Source of the DNA: Chromobacterium vaccinii
GTDB taxonomy: Bacteria > Pseudomonadota > Gammaproteobacteria > Burkholderiales > Chromobacteriaceae
Assembly: GCF_000971335.1 (NCBI RefSeq)
Contig: NZ_JZJL01000017.1
Coordinates: forward strand, 28,602 to 92,601
Reading direction: 5' to 3'
Length of the DNA stretch: 64,000 nucleotides
A program made the position numbers and the translations under genes. The notes below the pieces were generated by a model. It did no database searches and was not told the origin of the DNA. It saw nothing but the letters and a program-made list of their open reading frames with translations. Within the stretch, counting starts at the first letter, position 1. The number at the start of each line of letters is the position of its first letter. Below are positions 35,311-45,692 of this stretch, piece after piece.

Positions 35311-36219
35311 ATGGCCATGAGCCGCCTGATCCTGCCCCCGCCGCTATCGCTGAGCGGCATCGTCCGCTACTTCCACATCGAGCATGCCGACGGCGGCGTG
35401 CTCCGGATGCCCGCCATGCCCTTCCCCTACCTCGGCGTCTTGCTGAGCGGCGACAGCTGCGCGGAGCGCGGCGGCGAACGCATGGCGTCCCCGCGCAGCT
35501 TCGCCGTCGGCGCGCTGTCGCGTCCGATCAGCCTGCGCATTTCCGCCGGCGCCGTTTTCGCCAGCGCGCCGCTGCGGCTCGGCCAGCTGCAAACGCTGTT
35601 CGGCATCGCCAGCCATGAATTGACCGACCATATCTGGCCGCTGGACGCGCTCATCGACCGCGCGGAGGAAGAGGCGCTGTTCGACAGCCTGCGTCCCGGC
35701 GACGGGGCCGGGCAATGGGTGGAGGCGCTGTCCGCCTGGATCATGCGCAGGCTGGCGCGGCGGGAGTCGCCGGGAGGATTCGACCACTGGCGGCTGCCCG
35801 CCGCCTCCTTGTTTCTCGACTCTCGAACGCTGGCGGAGCAATCCAGTCTGAGCACGCGCCAATTCGAGCGCCGCTTCCTCGCCCGCTACGGCCAGCCATT
35901 GCGCGACATGCGCCGCATGGCGCGCTTCATGCGGGCGATGGGCGGGATGATCCTGGGCCAGGCCGGCTCTCTGGCCGATCTGGCGCTGGACTGCGGCTAT
36001 TTCGATCAGGCCCATTTGAGCCGCGACTTCAAACTGCTGTCAGGCTTCTCCCCGCGCGAATTCGCGCAGGGCCTCCATGGCCAAAGCAACCGCGAACTGG
36101 ACCTGTTGCGCTACGACGCGCGCGAAAAACAGCTGGTGATGGACAGCGTGGACGCCGATCTGCGGGAAATGCGGGCCGACGAAGCGACGGATGTCGCCTC
36201 GGTACAAGACGCCTTCTGA
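35311..36219 (+). CDS. AraC-family transcriptional regulator
   Basis: Regulator of about 302 residues with a C-terminal AraC double helix-turn-helix: [23 protein letters not shown] near residue 175, then [26 protein letters not shown] with the second helix-turn-helix, and the conserved FSPREF. The N-terminal half is a DUF6597-like ligand domain rather than a cupin with known sugar residues. After the DNA-binding domain there is an extra acidic tail of about 40 residues. The start is one of two close Met codons (35311 or 35317); neither has a strong ribosome site. NuoB follows 43 bases downstream on the same strand, so control or co-transcription of that gene is possible. Confidence 0.86.
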   Translation: MAMSRLILPPPLSLSGIVRYFHIEHADGGVLRMPAMPFPYLGVLLSGDSCAERGGERMASPRSFAVGALSRPISLRISAGAVFASAPLRLGQLQTLFGIASHELTDHIWPLDALIDRAEEEALFDSLRPGDGAGQWVEALSAWIMRRLARRESPGGFDHWRLPAASLFLDSRTLAEQSSLSTRQFERRFLARYGQPLRDMRRMARFMRAMGGMILGQAGSLADLALDCGYFDQAHLSRDFKLLSGFSPREFAQGLHGQSNRELDLLRYDAREKQLVMDSVDADLREMRADEATDVASVQDAF

Positions 36220-36262
36220 GGGAGAGGCGCAGCATGGAGGCCTTGCGCAACGGAGATCCCGG

Positions 36263-36778
36263 ATGGACCATCCCTCGCTGGAAAAAGACGGTTTTCTGCT
36301 CACCACCATAGACGGCCTGTTCGGCCGCGCCCAGAGCGGCAGCTTGTGGTATCTGTCGTTTGGCCTGGCCTGCTGCGCGGTGGAGATGATGCACGCGGCA
36401 GCGGCGCGCTACGACATGGACCGCTTCGGCTGGATACCGCGCGCCACGCCGCGCCAGGCCGACCTGATGATCGTGGCCGGCACGCTGACCAACAAGATGG
36501 CGCCGGCGATGCGCAAGGTCTACGACCAGATGTCGGAGCCGCGCTACGTGCTGTCTATGGGTTCCTGCGCCAACGGCGGCGGCTATTACCATTACAGCTA
36601 TTCCGTGGTGCGCGGCTGCGACCGCATCGTGCCGGTGGACATCTACGTGCCCGGCTGCCCGCCCACCGCCGAGGCGCTGCTGTACGGCCTGATGCAGCTG
36701 CAGGCCAAGATACGCCGCAACGACACCGCCAGCCGGCGCGATCTGCTGGACCGTTCGACAAGCAGGCAGCCTGGCTGA
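36263..36778 (+). CDS. Orphan NuoB-like protein (NADH-quinone oxidoreductase subunit B)
   Basis: Homologue of the complex I subunit that holds iron-sulfur cluster N2, 171 residues. The four cluster ligands are present: the Cys pair in [13 protein letters not shown] near residue 37, Cys in [18 protein letters not shown] near residue 100, and Cys in [16 protein letters not shown] near residue 131. [20 protein letters not shown] is also intact, so the protein looks functional. No other nuo gene lies in the window, which is abnormal, because nuoB normally sits in a nuoA-N operon. It is more diverged at its ends than in its core. ATG 36263 has GGAG upstream. It may be a second copy used under other conditions, but this is inference. 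Confidence 0.9.
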   Translation: MDHPSLEKDGFLLTTIDGLFGRAQSGSLWYLSFGLACCAVEMMHAAAARYDMDRFGWIPRATPRQADLMIVAGTLTNKMAPAMRKVYDQMSEPRYVLSMGSCANGGGYYHYSYSVVRGCDRIVPVDIYVPGCPPTAEALLYGLMQLQAKIRRNDTASRRDLLDRSTSRQPG

Positions 36779-36779
36779 A

Positions 36780-37196
36780 TCAATCCTCGCGCAGCTCGAA
36801 ATCGTGGGTGATGTCGGCGGTTTTGGCCAGCATGATGGACGCGGAGCAATATTTCTCCGCCGACAGCTTGATCGCCCGCTCCACCGCGTCCGGCTTCAAG
36901 TCGCGCCCAAGCACCACGAAGTGGAAATGGATGCGGGTGAACACCTTGGGATCGACATCGGCGCGATCGGCCTCAATCTCCACCCAGCAGTCGCGCACGT
37001 CCTGGCGGGATTTTTTCAAGATGGTGATCACGTCGTAGCTGGTGCAGCCGGCGGTACCCAGCAGCACCAGCTCCATCGGCCGCGGCCCCAGGTTGCGGCC
37101 GCCGCCCTCCGGCGCGCCATCCATCACCACCGCGTGGCCGCTGCCGGTCTCGCCCATGAAACACACGCCGTCCACCCATTTCAGCCTCGCCTGCAT
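36780..37196 (-). CDS. OsmC-family protein
   Basis: Cytoplasmic protein of 138 residues of the OsmC/Ohr superfamily. The two redox Cys are placed as in the family: VLLGTAGCTSYDVITIL near residue 51 and SAEKYCSASIMLAKTADI near residue 116. The N-terminal beta segment GSGHAVVMDGAPEGGG and GPRPMELVLLG match the YhfA-like branch. Such proteins reduce organic hydroperoxides or are of unknown thiol function. The gene is convergent with the orphan nuoB, with one base between stop codons. Confidence 0.9.
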   Translation of the reverse strand: MQARLKWVDGVCFMGETGSGHAVVMDGAPEGGGRNLGPRPMELVLLGTAGCTSYDVITILKKSRQDVRDCWVEIEADRADVDPKVFTRIHFHFVVLGRDLKPDAVERAIKLSAEKYCSASIMLAKTADITHDFELRED

Positions 37197-37312
37197 CGTC
37201 CCGCTCCCCTATTTGATCAAAAATGTTCATCAGACTAACACTGCCGATTTGGGCGGACAAAGATTCACCGGTAGAATAGAAAGATTGTCCCGTTATATTC
37301 CGAGCTGCACCC

Positions 37313-38338
37313 ATGCTGGTACTTGGCATTGAATCCTCCTGCGACGAAACCGGAGTCGCGCTGTACGACACCCGACAAGGCCTGTTGGCCCATCAGCTGC
37401 ACACTCAGATGGCGATGCACGCCGAGTACGGCGGCGTGGTGCCCGAGCTGGCCAGCCGCGACCACATCCGCCGCGCCATCCCGCTGACCGAAGCCTGCCT
37501 GGCCGACGCCGGCAAGACGCTGGCCGATCTGGACGCCGTCGCCTACACCCAGGGCCCCGGCCTGGGCGGCGCGCTGATGGTGGGCGCCAGCATGGCCAAC
37601 GCGCTGGCCTTCGGCCTGAACATCCCGGTGATCCCAGTCCACCATCTGGAAGGCCACCTGCTGTCTCCGCTGCTGGCAGATCCGAAGCCCGAGTTCCCCT
37701 TCCTGGCGCTGCTGGTTTCCGGCGGCCACACCCAGTTGATGGCGGTGCGCGGCGTCGGCGACTACGAAATCCTCGGCGAAACGGTGGATGATGCCGCCGG
37801 CGAAGCCTTCGACAAGACCGCCAAACTGCTCGGCCTGCCCTATCCCGGCGGCCCGCTGCTGTCCAGACTGGCGGAATCCGGCAGTCCGGACCGCTTCACC
37901 CTGCCGCGGCCGATGCTGCACTCCGGCAACCTTGACATGAGCTTCTCCGGCCTGAAGACCGCGGTGCTGACGCTGGTGCGACAGCAAGAGTCCGCGCAGG
38001 GCGAACTGGACGAACAGACGCGGATGGACATCTGCCGCGCCTTCCAGGAAGCCATCGTCGAAGTGCTGGTTAGGAAATCGCTGGCCGCGATGAAGCAAGC
38101 CGGCATGAAGCGGCTGGTGGTGGCCGGCGGCGTCGGCGCCAACAAGCAGCTGCGCGCCGCGCTGGACGAAGCGGCCGCGCGCAAGCGTTTCGAGGTGTTC
38201 TACCCGCCCTTGGCGCTGTGCACCGACAACGGCGCGATGATCGCCTTCGCCGGCGCCATGCGCCTCAAATTCGCCGAGCCGGCCGGCGGCTTCACCATCA
38301 AGCCGCGCTGGGACCTGTCCAGCCTGCCGGCGGTTTAA
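37313..38338 (+). CDS. tsaD: tRNA N6-adenosine threonylcarbamoyltransferase
   Basis: Essential enzyme that transfers threonylcarbamoyl to A37 of tRNAs reading ANN codons. The 341 residues begin [19 protein letters not shown] and contain the metal-binding HxxxH region in [18 protein letters not shown] near residue 100, [37 protein letters not shown] and FSGLKTAVL, plus [13 protein letters not shown] near the end. All are TsaD signatures and the length is usual. It is not next to rpsU as in many genomes. A perfect nine-base-pair hairpin separates it from the ABC-F gene 44 bases downstream. Confidence 0.96.
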   Translation: MLVLGIESSCDETGVALYDTRQGLLAHQLHTQMAMHAEYGGVVPELASRDHIRRAIPLTEACLADAGKTLADLDAVAYTQGPGLGGALMVGASMANALAFGLNIPVIPVHHLEGHLLSPLLADPKPEFPFLALLVSGGHTQLMAVRGVGDYEILGETVDDAAGEAFDKTAKLLGLPYPGGPLLSRLAESGSPDRFTLPRPMLHSGNLDMSFSGLKTAVLTLVRQQESAQGELDEQTRMDICRAFQEAIVEVLVRKSLAAMKQAGMKRLVVAGGVGANKQLRAALDEAAARKRFEVFYPPLALCTDNGAMIAFAGAMRLKFAEPAGGFTIKPRWDLSSLPAV

Positions 38339-38350
38339 ACCGAACTCATA

Positions 38351-38374
38351 CGCCGCCCGCACAAGCGGGCGGCC
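38351..38374 (+). other. GC-rich hairpin between tsaD and the ABC-F gene
   Basis: GCCGCCCGC-ACAA-GCGGGCGGC is a perfect nine-base-pair stem lying eight bases before the ABC-F start codon. No T-run follows, so it may act on translation or mRNA stability rather than as a terminator. Confidence 0.5.
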
Positions 38375-38382
38375 AGAAGAAT

Positions 38383-40287
38383 ATGATCCAACTGAAGAAC
38401 CTCAGCTTGCGCCGCGGCCTGAAAGAGCTGCTGATCGGCGCCAACCTGACGCTGAACCCCGGCTACAAGGCCGGCCTGACCGGCGCCAACGGCGTGGGCA
38501 AGTCCAGCCTGTTCGCGATGCTGCTGGGCGAATTGCACGCCGATGGCGGCGACATGCTGTTGCCGCCCAACTGGACCATCGCCCACGTGGCGCAGGAAAC
38601 GCCGGCGCTGGAGCGCAGCGCGCTCGACTACGTGCTGGACGGCGACAAGGAGCTGCGCGCGCTGGAAGCCCAGCTGGCCATCGCGGAAGACAAGCACGAC
38701 GGCAACGCCATCGGCCATCTGCACGGCGAGCTGGCCCATATCGACGCCTACTCCGCCCCGTCCCGCGCCGGCAAGCTGCTGACCGGCCTGGGCTTCGACG
38801 AAGCAGGCCAGCAGCGCCCGGTGGCCAGCTTCTCCGGCGGCTGGCGCATGCGGCTGAACCTGGCCCAGGCGCTGATGTGCCGCTCCGACCTGCTGCTGCT
38901 GGACGAGCCGACCAACCACCTGGACCTGGAAACGGTGCTGTGGCTGGAAGACTGGCTGAAGGCCTACCCGGGAACGCTGCTGGTGATCTCGCACGACCGC
39001 GATTTCCTTGACGCCATCTGCAGCCACACGGTGGAAGTGGCCAACCAGACGCTGACGCTGTACACCGGCAACTACAGCCAGTTCGAAGTGATGCGCGCCG
39101 AGAAACTGGCGCGCCAGCAGGGCGAGTACGAAAAGCAGCAGCGCCAGATCGCCCACCTGGAATCGTTCATCACCCGCTTCAAGGCCAAGGCCAGCAAGGC
39201 GCGCCAGGCGCAAAGCCGCGTCAAGGCGCTGGAAAAACTGGAGCGGATCGCGCCGGCCCACTCCGCTTCGCCGTTCGATTTCCATTTCGACAGCCCCGAG
39301 CACCTGCCCAACCCGCTCTTGAAGCTAGACAAGGCCAGCGCCGGCTACGGCGACAAGACCATACTGTCCGGCATCAGCCTGTCGGTGGAGGCCGGCGCGC
39401 GCATCGGCCTCTTGGGCGTCAACGGCGCCGGCAAATCGACGCTGGTGAAGCTGCTGTCCAGCGACCTGGCGCCGCAGACCGGCGAGCGCATCAACGCGCA
39501 GATGCTGAAGATAGGCTACTTCGCCCAGCACACGCTGGAAACGCTGCGGCCGGACGAATCTCCGCTGCAGCACATGCAGCGCCTGGCGCCGACCACCCGC
39601 GAGCTGGAGCTGCGCAGCTTCCTCGGCGGCTTCAACTTCCGCGGCGACGCGGCCACCGACCCCGTCGGCCCGATGTCCGGCGGCGAGAAAGCGCGCCTGG
39701 CGCTGGCGATGATAGTCTGGCAAAAGCCCAACCTGCTGCTGCTGGACGAACCGACCAACCATCTGGATCTGGAGATGCGCCACGCGCTGACGCTGGCGCT
39801 GCAGGACTTCACCGGCGCGCTGATCGTGGTATCCCACGACCGCAGCCTGCTGGAGTCCACCACCGACGTGTTCTGGCTGGTGAGCGGCGGCAAGGTGCAG
39901 CCGTTCGACGGCGATCTGGAAGACTACCGCCAGTGGCGCCTCGCCCAACTGGCGGAAAACGGCAAGCCATCGGACGGCGACGCGCAAACAGTCAACCGCA
40001 AGGAGCAGAAACGGCAAGAGGCCGAGGCGCGCCAACAGCTGGCCAAGCAGCGCAAACCCTTGCAGAGCCGCCTGTCCAAGCTGGAGCAAGAAATGGACAA
40101 GCTGTCGCGGGAAAAGAGCCAGCTGGAAACCTTCCTGTCGTCCAGTGACGCCTATGACGACGCCAACAAGCAGAAACTGGCCGACAGCGTGCGGCGCCAG
40201 GGCGAAGTCGCGGGGCGGCTGGAAGTCGTCGAAGAGGAATGGATGGACGTGCAGGAACAACTGGAAGCGCTGGCCCAGGCCGACTAG
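38383..40287 (+). CDS. ABC-F family ATPase, YheS-like
   Basis: Soluble ABC-F protein with two ATPase domains, probably acting on the ribosome. The 634 residues show Walker A GANGVGKSSLF near residue 30, signature SFSGGWRMRLNLAQAL, Walker B LLLLDEPTNHLDL and then the second set GVNGAGKSTLVKLL, MSGGEKARLALAMI and LLLLDEPTNHLDLEM. The linker holds the ABC-F interdomain helices (FEVMRAEKLARQQGEYEKQQ). It ends in a charged coiled coil. Length and order match E. coli YheS. ATG 38383 follows AGAAG. The frame extends upstream into tsaD without homology. Confidence 0.92.
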   Translation: MIQLKNLSLRRGLKELLIGANLTLNPGYKAGLTGANGVGKSSLFAMLLGELHADGGDMLLPPNWTIAHVAQETPALERSALDYVLDGDKELRALEAQLAIAEDKHDGNAIGHLHGELAHIDAYSAPSRAGKLLTGLGFDEAGQQRPVASFSGGWRMRLNLAQALMCRSDLLLLDEPTNHLDLETVLWLEDWLKAYPGTLLVISHDRDFLDAICSHTVEVANQTLTLYTGNYSQFEVMRAEKLARQQGEYEKQQRQIAHLESFITRFKAKASKARQAQSRVKALEKLERIAPAHSASPFDFHFDSPEHLPNPLLKLDKASAGYGDKTILSGISLSVEAGARIGLLGVNGAGKSTLVKLLSSDLAPQTGERINAQMLKIGYFAQHTLETLRPDESPLQHMQRLAPTTRELELRSFLGGFNFRGDAATDPVGPMSGGEKARLALAMIVWQKPNLLLLDEPTNHLDLEMRHALTLALQDFTGALIVVSHDRSLLESTTDVFWLVSGGKVQPFDGDLEDYRQWRLAQLAENGKPSDGDAQTVNRKEQKRQEAEARQQLAKQRKPLQSRLSKLEQEMDKLSREKSQLETFLSSSDAYDDANKQKLADSVRRQGEVAGRLEVVEEEWMDVQEQLEALAQAD

Positions 40288-40392
40288 CGCCGCTTGCGAC
40301 GAATCATGGCGGCGAGAGAAATTACTTGTAATCTCCGCCGCCGTCTTCTTACGCTAAGAAGAAGCGGGACCTCCCGCGAACCGGAACGCGCC

Positions 40393-41100
40393 ATGCCGCA
40401 TGCGCTCACGCACAAGCTTCTGCTGGCCAGCCTGCTGCTGGCCGCGCCCTGCGTTTTTCCGGCAGAGCCCATCCGCCTCGCCACCCATCTGCAGCCTCCC
40501 CTCTCTTTCACTCGCGACAACGGCCAGGCGGACGGCCTGGCGGTGCAGGTCGTCGATTGCGCGCTGAAAAAGATGCAGCGCCCCTACACCCTGGACTTCC
40601 TGCCCTGGCCCCGCGCGCAATGGCAGGTCCAGCATCTGCAATCCGATGGTTTCTTCGCCGCCACGCAATCCGAAGAGCGGGACCGTTACGCGACACTCTC
40701 CGGCCCCCTGATCCCCTATGAGCGGCGCTGGTATCTGCTGAAAGCCAACCCGCTGTCGCCTTCCAGCCCCGAATTCAAACGCCAGGCGCGCATCGCCGCC
40801 TTCAGCGGCTCCAATATGGATATCTGGCTGCGCGATCACGGCTATCGCCTGAGCGCCACCCCGGGCAATAGCGAACAACTGCTGCGCATGCTGCAATCCC
40901 GCAGGGTGGACGCCGTGCTGGGCAACAGCTACGCGGTGGACGCGCTGATCGCCCGCCTGGGGCTGCAGACAGAGCTGCGCAGCGAGTTGGCCGAAGCGCT
41001 GCCGATGGGCCTCTACTTCGGCAAAGCCTTCCTCGACCGCGAAGGCCCGCAATTCCTGCCCAAGTTCAACAACGCGCTGCAAGGCTGCCGCCCAAAATGA
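40393..41100 (+). CDS. Periplasmic substrate-binding protein, family 3 type
   Basis: Exported protein of 235 residues with signal peptide MPHALTHKLLLASLLLAAPCVFPA. The mature domain is a single type-II periplasmic-binding fold: PIRLATHLQPPLSFTRDNGQADGLAVQVVD, DFLPWPRAQWQVQHL, then AAFSGSNMDIWLRDHG and VDAVLGNSYAVDALI. It lacks partner permease and ATPase genes, so it may be a sensor or solute-binding protein of unknown use, as many such orphans are. Ligand unknown. The start at 40393 has a GGAAC site; a weakly supported longer frame begins 33 codons upstream. Confidence 0.82.
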   Translation: MPHALTHKLLLASLLLAAPCVFPAEPIRLATHLQPPLSFTRDNGQADGLAVQVVDCALKKMQRPYTLDFLPWPRAQWQVQHLQSDGFFAATQSEERDRYATLSGPLIPYERRWYLLKANPLSPSSPEFKRQARIAAFSGSNMDIWLRDHGYRLSATPGNSEQLLRMLQSRRVDAVLGNSYAVDALIARLGLQTELRSELAEALPMGLYFGKAFLDREGPQFLPKFNNALQGCRPK

Positions 41101-41123
41101 AAATGCCGCCCGAAGGCGGCATT
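41098..41123 (-). terminator. Terminator downstream of accD
   Basis: AATGCCGCC (41102-41110) / GGCGGCATT (41115-41123) with loop CGAA, followed on the minus strand by TTTTCATTTT. It overlaps the 3' end of the convergent binding-protein gene. Confidence 0.8.
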
Positions 41124-41145
41124 GGATAGATTAGGCGCGAGCCGC

Positions 41146-42015
41146 TCAAACAGCGGCAGGCTCCTTCATCAGCAGCGTGATCATCCCGGCGATCTTGCGC
41201 TTCAGCTCGCGGCGATCCACCACCATGTCCACCGCGCCCTTGTCCAGCAGGAATTCTGCGCGCTGGAAGCCTTCCGGCAGCGTTTCGCGCACGGTCTGCT
41301 CGATCACTCGGGCGCCGGCGAAGCCGATGCGGGCCTTGGGTTCGGCCATCACCACATCGCCCAGGAAGGCGAAGGATGCGGACACGCCGCCCATGGTCGG
41401 ATCGGTCAGCACCGAAATGAAGGGCAGCTTGTGCTCGGTCAGCAGTTGCAGCGCGGCGCTGGTCTTGGCCATCTGCATCAGCGAATTCAGGCCCTCCTGC
41501 ATCCGCGCGCCGCCGGAGGCCGACACGCAGATGAACGGCGCCTTGGCTTCCACCGCGGCCTGCACGCCGCGCACGAAGCGTTCGCCGACCACCGAGCCCA
41601 TCGAACCGCCGATGAACTTGAATTCGAACGCGGCCACGACCGCCGGCAGCGAATGGATGCTGCCCTGCATCACCACCAGCGCGTCATCCTCGCCGGTGTC
41701 GCTCTTGGCGGCGGTGAGGCGGTCCGGGTACTTCTTGCTGTCCTTGAACTTCAGGATGTCCACCGGCCGCACTTCTTCGCCGATTTCGCGCCGTCCCTCT
41801 TCGTCCAACAGCAAGTTCAGGCGCTGGCGCGCCGACAACGGGTGGTGGTGGCTGCACTTCGGGCAGACCTGGAGGTTGTTTTCCAGATCGGTGTAATACA
41901 GTACCGCTTCACATTCCGGGCATTTGCTCCAAAGCCCCTCCGGTACCGCCGAAGGCTTGTCGGCGCGGTTTTCGCGCTTGATCTTCGGCGGGAGGAGCTT
42001 GTTCAACCAGCTCAT
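41146..42015 (-). CDS. accD: Acetyl-CoA carboxylase carboxyltransferase subunit beta
   Basis: Forms malonyl-CoA together with AccA, the committed step of fatty-acid synthesis. The 289 residues start with an [13 protein letters not shown] segment, then the zinc ribbon with Cys pairs in [12 protein letters not shown] and VCPKCSHHH. The carboxyltransferase core has [17 protein letters not shown] and [19 protein letters not shown], the last being the family's oxyanion region. ATG 42015 follows AAGGAG. It follows trpA on the same strand with a 75-base gap containing a hairpin without T-run. The trpFBA-accD order is common in proteobacteria. Confidence 0.96.
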   Translation of the reverse strand: MSWLNKLLPPKIKRENRADKPSAVPEGLWSKCPECEAVLYYTDLENNLQVCPKCSHHHPLSARQRLNLLLDEEGRREIGEEVRPVDILKFKDSKKYPDRLTAAKSDTGEDDALVVMQGSIHSLPAVVAAFEFKFIGGSMGSVVGERFVRGVQAAVEAKAPFICVSASGGARMQEGLNSLMQMAKTSAALQLLTEHKLPFISVLTDPTMGGVSASFAFLGDVVMAEPKARIGFAGARVIEQTVRETLPEGFQRAEFLLDKGAVDMVVDRRELKRKIAGMITLLMKEPAAV

Positions 42016-42061
42016 GCTGACTCCTTGAATCTGGGTGTCCGGATATCTCCGGCCACATTGC

Positions 42062-42084
42062 GACGGGGGCGATGCGCCCCCGTC
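42062..42084 (-). other. Hairpin between trpA and accD
   Basis: GACGGGGGCG-ATG-CGCCCCCGTC is a perfect ten-base-pair stem just after the trpA stop. There is no T-run, so read-through into accD or RNA processing is more likely than full termination. Confidence 0.5.
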
Positions 42085-42090
42085 TGTGTT

Positions 42091-42879
42091 CTAGCGGATG
42101 GCAGCCTTCAATTCGGCTACCAGACGAGTTAGCTGCTCTCTGGCAGTTTCGGGTGTCGCCGCCTCAATTTCCTGCACCAGCCTGCTGCCCACCACCACCG
42201 CGTCGGCGGCGGCCGCGATGGCCTTGGCAGTCGCGGCGTCGCGAATCCCGAAGCCCACGCCTATCGGCAGCGGCAATTGTTGTCTGAGGGCAGCAATTTT
42301 ACGCGCTACATCCTCAATGTCCAGATGTCCGGCGCCGGTCACGCCTTTAAGCGACACATAATAGACGTATCCGCGCGCCAGTTTGGCGATTTCCGCCACC
42401 CGCGACGGCGGCGTGGTCGGCGCCACCAGGAACACCGTGTCCAGACCCTGGGCATCCAGCGCGGATTGAAGCTCGGCGGCCTCTTCCGGCGGACAATCCA
42501 CCGTCAGCGCGCCATCCACGCCGGCCGCCTTGGCCCGGGCGGCAAATTCGGTATAGCCCATCGCGCACAGCGGATTCAGATAGCCCATCAGCACCACTGG
42601 CGTCGTTGCGTTGTCGCGACGGAATTCGGCCACCATCTCCAGCACATGGCGCAAACCCACCTTGTGCTTGAGCGCGCGCTCGGACGCGCGCTGGATCACC
42701 GGGCCGTCGGCCATCGGGTCGGAAAACGGCACGCCCAGCTCGATGATGTCGGCGCCGCCTTCCACCAGTCCGTGCATCAGCGACACGGTCAGGCCGGGAT
42801 GGGGATCGCCCGCGGTGATGAACGGAATCAGGGCTTTCTTGCCCGCGAGCTCGGCAAAACAGTTGGCAATGCGTGACAT
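42091..42879 (-). CDS. trpA: Tryptophan synthase alpha chain
   Basis: Cleaves indole-3-glycerol phosphate to indole, which passes through a tunnel to TrpB. The 262 residues contain the catalytic Glu in [16 protein letters not shown] near residue 49 with Asp shortly after. [11 protein letters not shown] and [13 protein letters not shown] follow, and the phosphate site is [15 protein letters not shown]. The ATG at 42879 has AAGGGGG upstream. It begins 11 bases after trpB stops, consistent with coupled expression and an alpha2beta2 complex. Confidence 0.96.
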   Translation of the reverse strand: MSRIANCFAELAGKKALIPFITAGDPHPGLTVSLMHGLVEGGADIIELGVPFSDPMADGPVIQRASERALKHKVGLRHVLEMVAEFRRDNATTPVVLMGYLNPLCAMGYTEFAARAKAAGVDGALTVDCPPEEAAELQSALDAQGLDTVFLVAPTTPPSRVAEIAKLARGYVYYVSLKGVTGAGHLDIEDVARKIAALRQQLPLPIGVGFGIRDAATAKAIAAAADAVVVGSRLVQEIEAATPETAREQLTRLVAELKAAIR

Positions 42880-42890
42880 TCTCGCCCCCT

Positions 42891-44093
42891 TCACAGCGTG
42901 ATGCCGGCCAGGCCGGCAACGGTATTGATGTCCTTGTCGCCGCGGCCGGACAGATTGACCAGAATCACCTGGTCCTTGCCCATGGTCGGCGCGACCTTGG
43001 CGGCCCAGGCCAGCGCGTGGCTGGATTCCAGCGCCGGGATGATGCCTTCCAGATGACAGCAGTCGTGGAAGGCGCGCAGCGCCTCGTCGTCGTCGATCGA
43101 CACGTATTCGGCGCGGCCGATGTCTTTCAGGTGGCAATGCTCCGGCCCCACGCCGGGATAATCCAACCCGGCCGATACCGAATGGGTCTCGATGACCTGG
43201 CCGTCCGCGTCCTGCATCAGATAGCTCTTGGAGCCGTGCAGCACGCCCACCGGCGCGCCGGAGGAGATCGGCGCCGCGTGCTTGCCGCTGGAAACGCCGT
43301 GGCCGCCCGCCTCCACGCCCACCATGCGCACGCCCGGCACGTCGATATAGGGATGGAACATGCCGATCGCGTTGGATCCGCCGCCCACGCAAGCCACCAC
43401 CACATCGGGCTGGCGGCCTATCACCTCCGGCATCTGGATCTTGGATTCCGCGCCGATCACCGATACGAAATCGCGAACCAGCATCGGATACGGATGCGGG
43501 CCGGCCGCGGTGCCGAGAATGTAGAAAGTGGAATCGACATTCGTCACCCAGTCGCGCATAGCTTCGTTCAGCGCATCCTTCAGCGTCTTGGAGCCGGACT
43601 CCACCGGCACCACGGTGGCGCCCAGCAGCTTCATCCGGAACACATTGGGCGACTGGCGCTTGACGTCCTCCGCGCCCATGTACACCACGCACTCCATGCC
43701 GTAGCGGGCGGCGACGGTGGCGGTGGCCACGCCGTGCTGGCCGGCGCCGGTTTCGGCGATCACGCGCTTCTTGCCCATGCGGCGGGCCAGCAGCGCCTGG
43801 CCGATGGCGTTGTTGATCTTGTGGGCGCCGGTGTGGTTCAGGTCTTCGCGCTTGAACCAGATCTGCGCGCCGCCCAACTGCTCGGACCAGCGCTTGGCAT
43901 GGTAGACCGGGCTGGGGCGGCCGACATAATGCTTGAGTTCATGATGGAACTCCTGCCAGAACGTCGGATCGGCCTTCACGCGGGCGTATTCTTCTTTCAG
44001 CTGATCCAGCGCCACCATCAAGGTTTCGGCGACGTAGACGCCGCCGTAAGGGCCGAAATGGCCCTGCGCATCCGGAAAATCATACCGATCCAT
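42891..44093 (-). CDS. trpB: Tryptophan synthase beta chain
   Basis: PLP enzyme that joins indole and serine to tryptophan. The 400 residues carry the family's [19 protein letters not shown] start, the PLP lysine in [17 protein letters not shown] near residue 86, [16 protein letters not shown] near 106, [12 protein letters not shown] near 229 and the C-terminal [12 protein letters not shown]. Its start overlaps the trpF 3' end by 14 bases and AGGAG lies upstream within trpF. The order trpF-trpB-trpA on one transcript matches many betaproteobacteria and pseudomonads. Confidence 0.97.
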   Translation of the reverse strand: MDRYDFPDAQGHFGPYGGVYVAETLMVALDQLKEEYARVKADPTFWQEFHHELKHYVGRPSPVYHAKRWSEQLGGAQIWFKREDLNHTGAHKINNAIGQALLARRMGKKRVIAETGAGQHGVATATVAARYGMECVVYMGAEDVKRQSPNVFRMKLLGATVVPVESGSKTLKDALNEAMRDWVTNVDSTFYILGTAAGPHPYPMLVRDFVSVIGAESKIQMPEVIGRQPDVVVACVGGGSNAIGMFHPYIDVPGVRMVGVEAGGHGVSSGKHAAPISSGAPVGVLHGSKSYLMQDADGQVIETHSVSAGLDYPGVGPEHCHLKDIGRAEYVSIDDDEALRAFHDCCHLEGIIPALESSHALAWAAKVAPTMGKDQVILVNLSGRGDKDINTVAGLAGITL

Positions 44094-44700
44094 GTCTTGC
44101 TCCTGATATGAAGGCCGCCATTCTGGCGGCGGATTTGATTCCCTTGGACGCCTCCACTCCGCTGGAGACGTCCACCGCGGCCGGCTTCACCCGGCGCACG
44201 GCTTCGATAATGTTCTGTTCGTCCAGCCCCCCGGACAGGATCAGCGGCAAGGGCAGATCGTCCGGCAACAGGGTCCAGTCGAAAGTGGCGCCGGTGCCGC
44301 CGTGCGCGCCTTCGACGAAAGCGTCGGTCAGCAGGCCCCGCGCATCGGGATAACGGCCCGCCCACTCCAGCAGGTCCACGCCCGGCTTCACCCTCACCGC
44401 CTTCAGGTAAGGCCGATGGAAAGCGCGGCAGAACTCAGCGCTCTCCTCGCCGTGGAACTGCAGCACGTTGATCGCGCAGCCGGCCAACACCCGCTCCACC
44501 CACTCGCGCTCGGGATTGACGAACAAGGCCACCACGCTGATGAAGGGCGGCAGCGCGGCGATCACCGCGCGCGCCTGTTCAATCGACACATTGCGCGGGC
44601 TCTTGTCGTAAAACACCAGTCCGACGGCGTCCGCCCCCAGGCGGGCCGCCTCGGCGCCGTCCTCCGGCCGGGTGATGCCGCAAATCTTGATTCTGACCAC
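44080..44700 (-). CDS. trpF: Phosphoribosylanthranilate isomerase
   Basis: Amadori rearrangement step of tryptophan synthesis. The 206 residues begin [15 protein letters not shown] with the catalytic Cys, then [52 protein letters not shown] with the catalytic Asp, and [15 protein letters not shown] place the start at the GTG at 44700, six bases after AGGA; no ATG suits the family N-terminus. It lies 34 bases after truA and overlaps trpB by 14 bases. Confidence 0.95.
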   Translation of the reverse strand: MVRIKICGITRPEDGAEAARLGADAVGLVFYDKSPRNVSIEQARAVIAALPPFISVVALFVNPEREWVERVLAGCAINVLQFHGEESAEFCRAFHRPYLKAVRVKPGVDLLEWAGRYPDARGLLTDAFVEGAHGGTGATFDWTLLPDDLPLPLILSGGLDEQNIIEAVRRVKPAAVDVSSGVEASKGIKSAARMAAFISGARHGSV

Positions 44701-44734
44701 GATGTCCTGTGCCCCGCTCGATAAGGGTTGTACT

Positions 44735-45523
44735 TCAGCGCAGCCTGAGCCGCGCCGCCTCGCAGCGGGACGGCAGCGCGAACTCATCCGGATAACCCAC
44801 GCCGGTCAGATACAAGCCATCCGGCATGAAGGTGGGCGGCGCGCTGGTGCGGTCGCGCGCCGCCAGCAAGGCCTGCATGTCGTCAGGGCTCAACGCCCCT
44901 TTGCCTACGTACAGCAGCGCGCCGACGATGTTGCGCACCATGTGGTGCAGAAAGGCGTCGGCGTTCAAATCGAAACGCAGCAGTCCGTCGGACTCGACGA
45001 TATCCAGTTGCTGCAGATCCTTGACCGGCGACTTCGCCTGGCACTCCGACGCGCGGAAACTGGAAAAATCATGCCGCCCCAGCAGCCTGGCCGCCGCCTC
45101 GCGCATCGCCGCCACATCCAGCGCCTGGTGATACCAGCCCACCTTGCCCGCCAGCAGGCAGGAGCGGACCGGATGGGTCAGCAGGAAATAGCTGTAGCTG
45201 CGGGAAAACGCGGAGAACCTGGCATGGAATTCGTCGCCGACTTCGCGCGCCCACACCACTGCCACCTCGGGCGGCAGCAAAGCGTTGACGCCTCTTACCC
45301 AGGCATTGAGCGGACGCGTCGCATCGGTATCGAAATGGACCACCTGCATCGCGGCATGCACGCCGGCATCGGTGCGGCCGGCAGCGTGGGTGGCCACTTC
45401 GCGGTTGCCGGCGATCTGCCCCAATGCCTGATTCAGCCTGTCCTGTACCGTGTTGCCGTGCGGCTGGGTCTGCCAGCCGGCGAACGCCCGACCGTCATAC
45501 TCGATGCCGAGCGCGATTCTCAT
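44735..45523 (-). CDS. truA: tRNA pseudouridine(38-40) synthase
   Basis: Makes pseudouridine at positions 38-40 of tRNA anticodon arms. The 262 residues start [18 protein letters not shown] and carry the catalytic Asp in [13 protein letters not shown] near residue 50, then [16 protein letters not shown] and [16 protein letters not shown]. Start at ATG 45523; a GTG two codons upstream is possible. The neighbours fimV upstream and trpF downstream are the same as in Pseudomonas aeruginosa. A terminator separates it from fimV, so it begins a new transcript with trpF, trpB, trpA and perhaps accD. Confidence 0.96.
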   Translation of the reverse strand: MRIALGIEYDGRAFAGWQTQPHGNTVQDRLNQALGQIAGNREVATHAAGRTDAGVHAAMQVVHFDTDATRPLNAWVRGVNALLPPEVAVVWAREVGDEFHARFSAFSRSYSYFLLTHPVRSCLLAGKVGWYHQALDVAAMREAAARLLGRHDFSSFRASECQAKSPVKDLQQLDIVESDGLLRFDLNADAFLHHMVRNIVGALLYVGKGALSPDDMQALLAARDRTSAPPTFMPDGLYLTGVGYPDEFALPSRCEAARLRLR

Positions 45524-45635
45524 ACCCACTCATCCATTCATTGCCACGCACCGGCCGGGCAAAGCCTCGCCCAGAGCGATAAAGCACCCACTTTATCCTA
45601 TCCGGCCCGGTTTGCGCCACACGCGTCGCCTCAAT

Positions 45636-45672
45636 ACAAAAACAAATGGCACCGGCCGAAACCGGTGCCATT
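45636..45672 (-). terminator. Terminator of the FimV-like gene
   Basis: AATGGCACCGG (45645-45655) / CCGGTGCCATT (45662-45672) is a perfect eleven-base-pair stem followed on the minus strand by TTGTTTTTG. Confidence 0.88.
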
Positions 45673-45692
45673 GGCCACTCCCGCCCACGCGC

